From assembly GCA_017550335.1 (NCBI GenBank), contig JAFZPM010000027.1, positions 1 to 64,000 of the forward strand: a stretch of 64,000 bases of DNA, read 5' to 3'. The translations under genes were made by a program, and so were the position numbers. The notes beneath the pieces are model-generated. The model did not search any database. It was given only the letters and a program-made list of their open reading frames with translations, and was not told the DNA's origin. Origin of the DNA: Paludibacteraceae bacterium (GTDB lineage Bacteria > Bacteroidota > Bacteroidia > Bacteroidales > Paludibacteraceae). Positions 60,819-64,000 of the stretch are shown in pieces. How positions within the stretch are numbered: position 1 is the first letter of the stretch; the number at the start of each line of letters is the position of its first letter.

Positions 60819-62204
60819 ATGGATATAGCAAAGAAAATAGAAGAATATGATGAGGCGTTTGACTTCTATATGGACAGGGGTGAACTACCTGACTATATAC
60901 CTCAAGATGATCTGTTGGGTGGGTTCCTTGCTCAGACGATTCATGACAACCCCCAATTGGAGAGCCAAGATCCATTGTGGAAGGATTTACTGAAAGAGGA
61001 GGTGATGAAATTCATAGATGTTATGCTCCAAGTGTTCCAACCGATAGAGGAACAATACCGAAAGGAGAAAGATTTTATTCTTGCATTCCTTGATGGTAGT
61101 TTGGAAGCGAAACGACAAATGTGGTTTCATGCAAAGAACATCATCACTTCTGATTATTTAAAGGAGCAAGTTAATATCAGTGGCTATGAAGAACTATTGA
61201 GGGAAACAGACGCTCACGACATAGAGAAAAAGGAAGTCATTCTGACTGCCTTGGCAAAAGACTGGGATAAAGCTTGTGACGAGGAATTCAAACGAAAGGA
61301 ACAAACTGCTTTGCATCATTACCGTAAAAACTGGGAGATGCACTTGAGAGAATGTGGACTTTCTGACTACAAGGAACACAAACGTATTGAGAAGATTGTC
61401 TATTCCTATCCTGCATTGGCAGAGATCGTTCGTATCATCGGACGGGAACAACCGAACCGAATAGATGAAATGGACGAGATGATCAAAAAGTATCTGCCCA
61501 TTTTGCCCTCACCACCCAAACCGGCCGTGGAGATAGAGGAAATCACTACGGGACAAAACTTGCAACACATGATGCCTGTTGAAATGGCTATCATGTCTGA
61601 CCATGAAACAGAAGATTTATTCTATCTGAAATATACTTCGCAGAAACTTCAGTTGTTTGCCAGCAAACCGAAAGAGGAAAGTAAAATAAAGTTGGACAAA
61701 CAGCGTATGGTAAAGCCACGACTGGAAAAAGGTCCAATCATTGTATGTCTTGATACTAGCGGATCTATGGGAGGAAAACCTATTCAGTTGGCAAAATGCT
61801 TGTTGCTTCAACTCCTGAGTATGGCAAAGAAACAGAAACGGAAATGCTTTTTGATAACATTCTCAGTTCGGGCCAATTGTCTTGATCTGTCTCGATATGG
61901 TGCATGGAATCAGTTGAATAAGTTCTTAGAAAACTATTTCTCGGGAGGAACAGATGGGGAAGAGATGCTGAATGCCGCATTGAAGATGTTGCAGAGTTCC
62001 AACTTCGCCATGGCAGACGTTCTTGTCATCAGCGATTTCTGCTTCAACACACCTTTAGAACGAACCCGAAAGAAAATGAATACGGAACACGACAAAGGAA
62101 CACGATTCTATGGACTTCAGATTGACAGTATATCTGACTGTTATAATGAAATTCTCGATAAGATTTGGCATGTAAAGATAGATAATAAGCTCATTTTGGG
62201 GTGA
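60819..62204 (+). CDS. VWA-domain protein (ViaA-like)
   Basis: This encodes 461 residues. A helical N-terminal half of ~300 residues precedes a VWA domain. The metal-site motif is CLDTSGSMGGKP (DxSxS) near residue 308, with the Thr in SGGTDGEEM and the Asp in VLVISDFCF. The length and layout match ViaA-type proteins that pair with RavA-like MoxR ATPases. It ends the operon. It is probably cytoplasmic; partners are the two upstream ATPases. Confidence 0.9.
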   Translation: MDIAKKIEEYDEAFDFYMDRGELPDYIPQDDLLGGFLAQTIHDNPQLESQDPLWKDLLKEEVMKFIDVMLQVFQPIEEQYRKEKDFILAFLDGSLEAKRQMWFHAKNIITSDYLKEQVNISGYEELLRETDAHDIEKKEVILTALAKDWDKACDEEFKRKEQTALHHYRKNWEMHLRECGLSDYKEHKRIEKIVYSYPALAEIVRIIGREQPNRIDEMDEMIKKYLPILPSPPKPAVEIEEITTGQNLQHMMPVEMAIMSDHETEDLFYLKYTSQKLQLFASKPKEESKIKLDKQRMVKPRLEKGPIIVCLDTSGSMGGKPIQLAKCLLLQLLSMAKKQKRKCFLITFSVRANCLDLSRYGAWNQLNKFLENYFSGGTDGEEMLNAALKMLQSSNFAMADVLVISDFCFNTPLERTRKKMNTEHDKGTRFYGLQIDSISDCYNEILDKIWHVKIDNKLILG

Positions 62205-62254
62205 AATTTAAATGTTTGTGATATAAAAAACGGGTTGTGTTGGTGCTGTGCATC

Positions 62255-62282
62255 GTAGAGACGCAAAATCTTGCGTCTCTAC
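62255..62282. repeat. 28-nt dispersed palindrome
   Basis: GTAGAGACGCAA-AATC-TTGCGTCTCTAC after the VWA gene, with flanks related to the 57184-57495 units (GGGTTGTG before, GCAAAACG after). Confidence 0.9.
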
Positions 62283-62319
62283 AAGGAACCATTGCCGCAA
62301 AACGTCTGAAGAATTTTTG

Positions 62320-62327
62320 TATATTTG
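62320..62327 (+). promoter_or_regulatory. Likely -7 box of the DUF2809 gene
   Basis: TATATTTG lies 20 bp before the start. No clear -33 box is at the right distance. Confidence 0.4.
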
Positions 62328-62346
62328 ACAAACAGATTTATAGCCC

Positions 62347-62721
62347 ATGAAACGTAAAATTATAACCGCAATAATAGGCATAGCCATCCTGATTCCTTTG
62401 GGACTGATCTCAAGGCGTGTCGCTTGGATCCCTGCGGAGACGGGCGATGCGCTTTGGGCGATGATGGTTTTCTGTTTCTGGCGCATCATCTTGTGCAGGA
62501 AACCCTTGCTCACTGTCGCGGTCGTGAGCTTAGCCACCGCCTACCTCGTGGAGTTCTCTCAGCTGATCACCTGGCCGTGGCTTGTCTCCCTTCGCGGCAC
62601 CACCCTCGGTCACTTGGTGCTCGGACAAGGCTTCCTCTGGGTCGATTTGCTGGCCTATACGATCGGGGTCGGGTGCATCTATTGGGTCTTTAGTAGGATG
62701 CGGCACGAAAGGGCGTGTTGA
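62347..62721 (+). CDS. DUF2809 family membrane protein
   Basis: This encodes 124 residues with four hydrophobic helices. GLISRRVAWIPAETGDALWA and VEFSQLITWPWL fit the DUF2809 pattern, as does LRGTTLGHLVLGQGFLWVDL. The function of the family is not known. It is a stand-alone gene after the palindrome at 62255. Confidence 0.8.
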   Translation: MKRKIITAIIGIAILIPLGLISRRVAWIPAETGDALWAMMVFCFWRIILCRKPLLTVAVVSLATAYLVEFSQLITWPWLVSLRGTTLGHLVLGQGFLWVDLLAYTIGVGCIYWVFSRMRHERAC

Positions 62722-63007
62722 ACGTGAGAAATTGGCGGTATGCTTGTTGAATTCTGATTTCCGTTCAATTATTCAACTATGTTTAGAGTAATGCTTGAGA
62801 GGTGACGGAAAAATAACTTTTAAAAATGTTTTGTACCTTTATGCCCATACAAAAACAACAAAAAGAACAAGATATAAAGGATATCTCCCAAAAACAATAC
62901 TCATTTTGGAAATCCGTTGACAGAGTCGTGTGAAAACAAATGGAAGAATATCTGGGAAGAATAACAGGCGTAATACAAATAAATGTCTTAAATGTAATAA
63001 ATATAAT

Positions 63008-63400
63008 ATGTCTTTCAAAACCCCAATACTAATTCTATTTCTCCATCTCCCTCTCTTATCCTTTTCTCAGCAATTGCAGGTTAACGTGTTTGGGCGTGAT
63101 TGGACATTTCCGCAAGATACGGTCACACAAAAAATCATCCTTGAGTTTATCGAGGAGGCGCAATTATCATCCGACGATATCTTGGAAATCCGAGGAAGAG
63201 GACCGAAGGAATTCGCTATGAAATTGTCCCAAGCGAGAGCTGATTGGATTAGACGTTGGTTGCTTGAAAATGTTTCTTCCTCAATAAAGATTATCTCTGT
63301 AGGCATTTCCGATCATGACCCCCTAATAAAAGATCCTCAAACGGACTACGAGCGGGAAATGAACCTATTTGTAGACTTTAATGTAATTAGGGGGAAGTAA
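63008..63400 (+). CDS. Small secreted protein of unknown function
   Basis: This encodes 130 residues from ATG at 63008, chosen because it starts a good signal peptide (MSFKTPILILFLHLPLLSFS). The mature part (ILEIRGRGPKEFAMKLSQARA, then IKIISVGISDHDP) recalls an OmpA C-terminal-like pattern, where S/Q-x-x-RA lies before a helix, but key residues are not clear. No partner is seen in the next 160 bp. Confidence 0.55.
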   Translation: MSFKTPILILFLHLPLLSFSQQLQVNVFGRDWTFPQDTVTQKIILEFIEEAQLSSDDILEIRGRGPKEFAMKLSQARADWIRRWLLENVSSSIKIISVGISDHDPLIKDPQTDYEREMNLFVDFNVIRGK

Positions 63401-63565
63401 AACAGGTTTTGACATAAATGTAAGGTTATATGAAACAATGTCTATCGCACAGAAGGACTTCCTGTCCGTGCGGTTTTGAAATAACTACAAAAAAAGGTTG
63501 TAACGTTACATCCTTTTGGGCAACATTTCTGCTTCTTTTGAACTGGGAACTGCGAATTATCTAAT

Positions 63566-64000
63566 TTACTTCCCATTCCACCTCTTCAGCACCCCTGCCG
63601 CTATGCTACCCGAGAAGTTGTGCCACACGGAGAAGATGGCTCCTGGTACGGCGGCCAATGGATAGAGGGCGAAGTGCGTGGCGGCCAGTGATGAGGCGAG
63701 CCCGGAATTCTGCATCCCTACTTCTATGCTGATGGCTGTCCGTTTTTCAGGAGACATACCCGTCAACATACCAGCAATGTAGCCGAGGGATAAGCCTAAC
63801 AGGTTGTGCAAGATCACAGCGACTGCCACAAGCAGACTGCATCCCATGATGTTTTGTGCGTTGTGTGAGACGATGATCCCTATGATCGCGGCGATGGCCA
63901 GGGTGGAGAGCATAGGCATGTAGGGGATGACTCTCTGCGTGAATTTCCCGAAATAGTGGTTGACGACGAGCCCCACCACGATTGGCAGTATCACCACCTG
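63566..64000 (-). CDS. Bile acid:sodium symporter family protein, 5' end outside window
   Basis: The last ~143 residues are visible and the gene runs off the right edge. It has several hydrophobic helices, and VGMQNSGLASSLAATHF is the conserved E-x-G-x-Q-N segment of BASS transporters (IEVGMQNSGLA) that forms the sodium/substrate site. The C-terminal WHNFSGSIAAGVLKRW fits as well. The substrate is unknown; family members move bile acids, pantoate or other organic anions. Confidence 0.9.
   Translation of the reverse strand, partial: QVVILPIVVGLVVNHYFGKFTQRVIPYMPMLSTLAIAAIIGIIVSHNAQNIMGCSLLVAVAVILHNLLGLSLGYIAGMLTGMSPEKRTAISIEVGMQNSGLASSLAATHFALYPLAAVPGAIFSVWHNFSGSIAAGVLKRWNGK

Noticed and set aside
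1..64000. Prophage, conjugative element or insertion sequence
   Set aside because: No integrase, transposase, capsid, relaxase or terminal repeats were recognised; the A+T-rich defence genes from 48 kb suggest transfer but show no mobile-element borders.

Overview
This window looks like a chromosomal segment of a Bacteroidales bacterium. Supporting signs are promoters of the TTTG / TAnnTTTG type, almost no Shine-Dalgarno sequences, a T9SS-type sorting tail on two small secreted proteins, WYL regulators, DUF262 and AbiE genes, and protein sequences typical of that order. No rRNA, insertion sequence, phage or plasmid backbone was seen. All calls come from reading the sequence; no database search was run.

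Layout. 1-2826: a 38-repeat CRISPR array entered in mid-spacer, read left to right, with a decayed trailer end on the right; no cas genes are in view. 2.9-10.4 kb: minus-strand housekeeping and accessory genes (thioesterase, two duplicated two-gene operons for secreted Cys-rich repeat proteins, an M48 peptidase with a TerB-like tail, a flavin reductase, a HAD phosphatase). 10.7-27.0 kb: a nine-gene plus-strand operon encoding a lipoprotein with a VWA-like motif, a small membrane protein, a tubulin/FtsZ-like GTPase, two actin/Hsp70-like proteins, a zinc-ribbon GTPase, a GAP1-like protein, a TIR membrane protein and a TIR-MORN protein. This is the strongest candidate for an undescribed system. 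27.1-27.7 kb: five tRNAs (Ser, Arg, Phe, Tyr, His). 27.8-33.6 kb: an HTH-only WYL paralogue with a structured leader or ncRNA, a tandem duplication of an RDD membrane protein, a TPR protein, a lipoprotein and a GNAT enzyme.

33.6-40.0 kb: an RNA-repair locus made of a WYL regulator, an RlaP-type nucleotidyltransferase, RtcB ligase, a run of tRNA-like RNAs and a RING/TerD-like protein. One of these RNAs is a complete tRNA whose anticodon loop carries an insert of about 115 nt; another keeps only a tRNA acceptor stem and T arm. A near-identical palindromic operator precedes rlaP and rtcB, and a weaker copy precedes the ncRNA/HTH-only gene near 28.5 kb, so these probably form one regulon.

40.2-46.2 kb: metabolic genes (nitroreductase, YqiA-DUF1653 fusion, CDF transporter, beta-carbonic anhydrase, FKBP, acetyltransferases). 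46.3-62.2 kb: a defence-like island with a second WYL regulator plus a DEDDh exonuclease, an AbiEi/AbiEii pair, two overlapping DUF262 genes, small unknown genes, and an AAA - MoxR - VWA operon. The second WYL gene, the unknown gene at 55170 and the AAA-MoxR-VWA operon share another dyad, TGCC-N7-GGCA. In all six dyad promoters of both families the dyad centre lies exactly 26 bp from the last G of the TTTG box. A 28-nt palindrome recurs nine times, once inside the last CRISPR spacer. The window ends inside a bile acid:sodium symporter-like gene.
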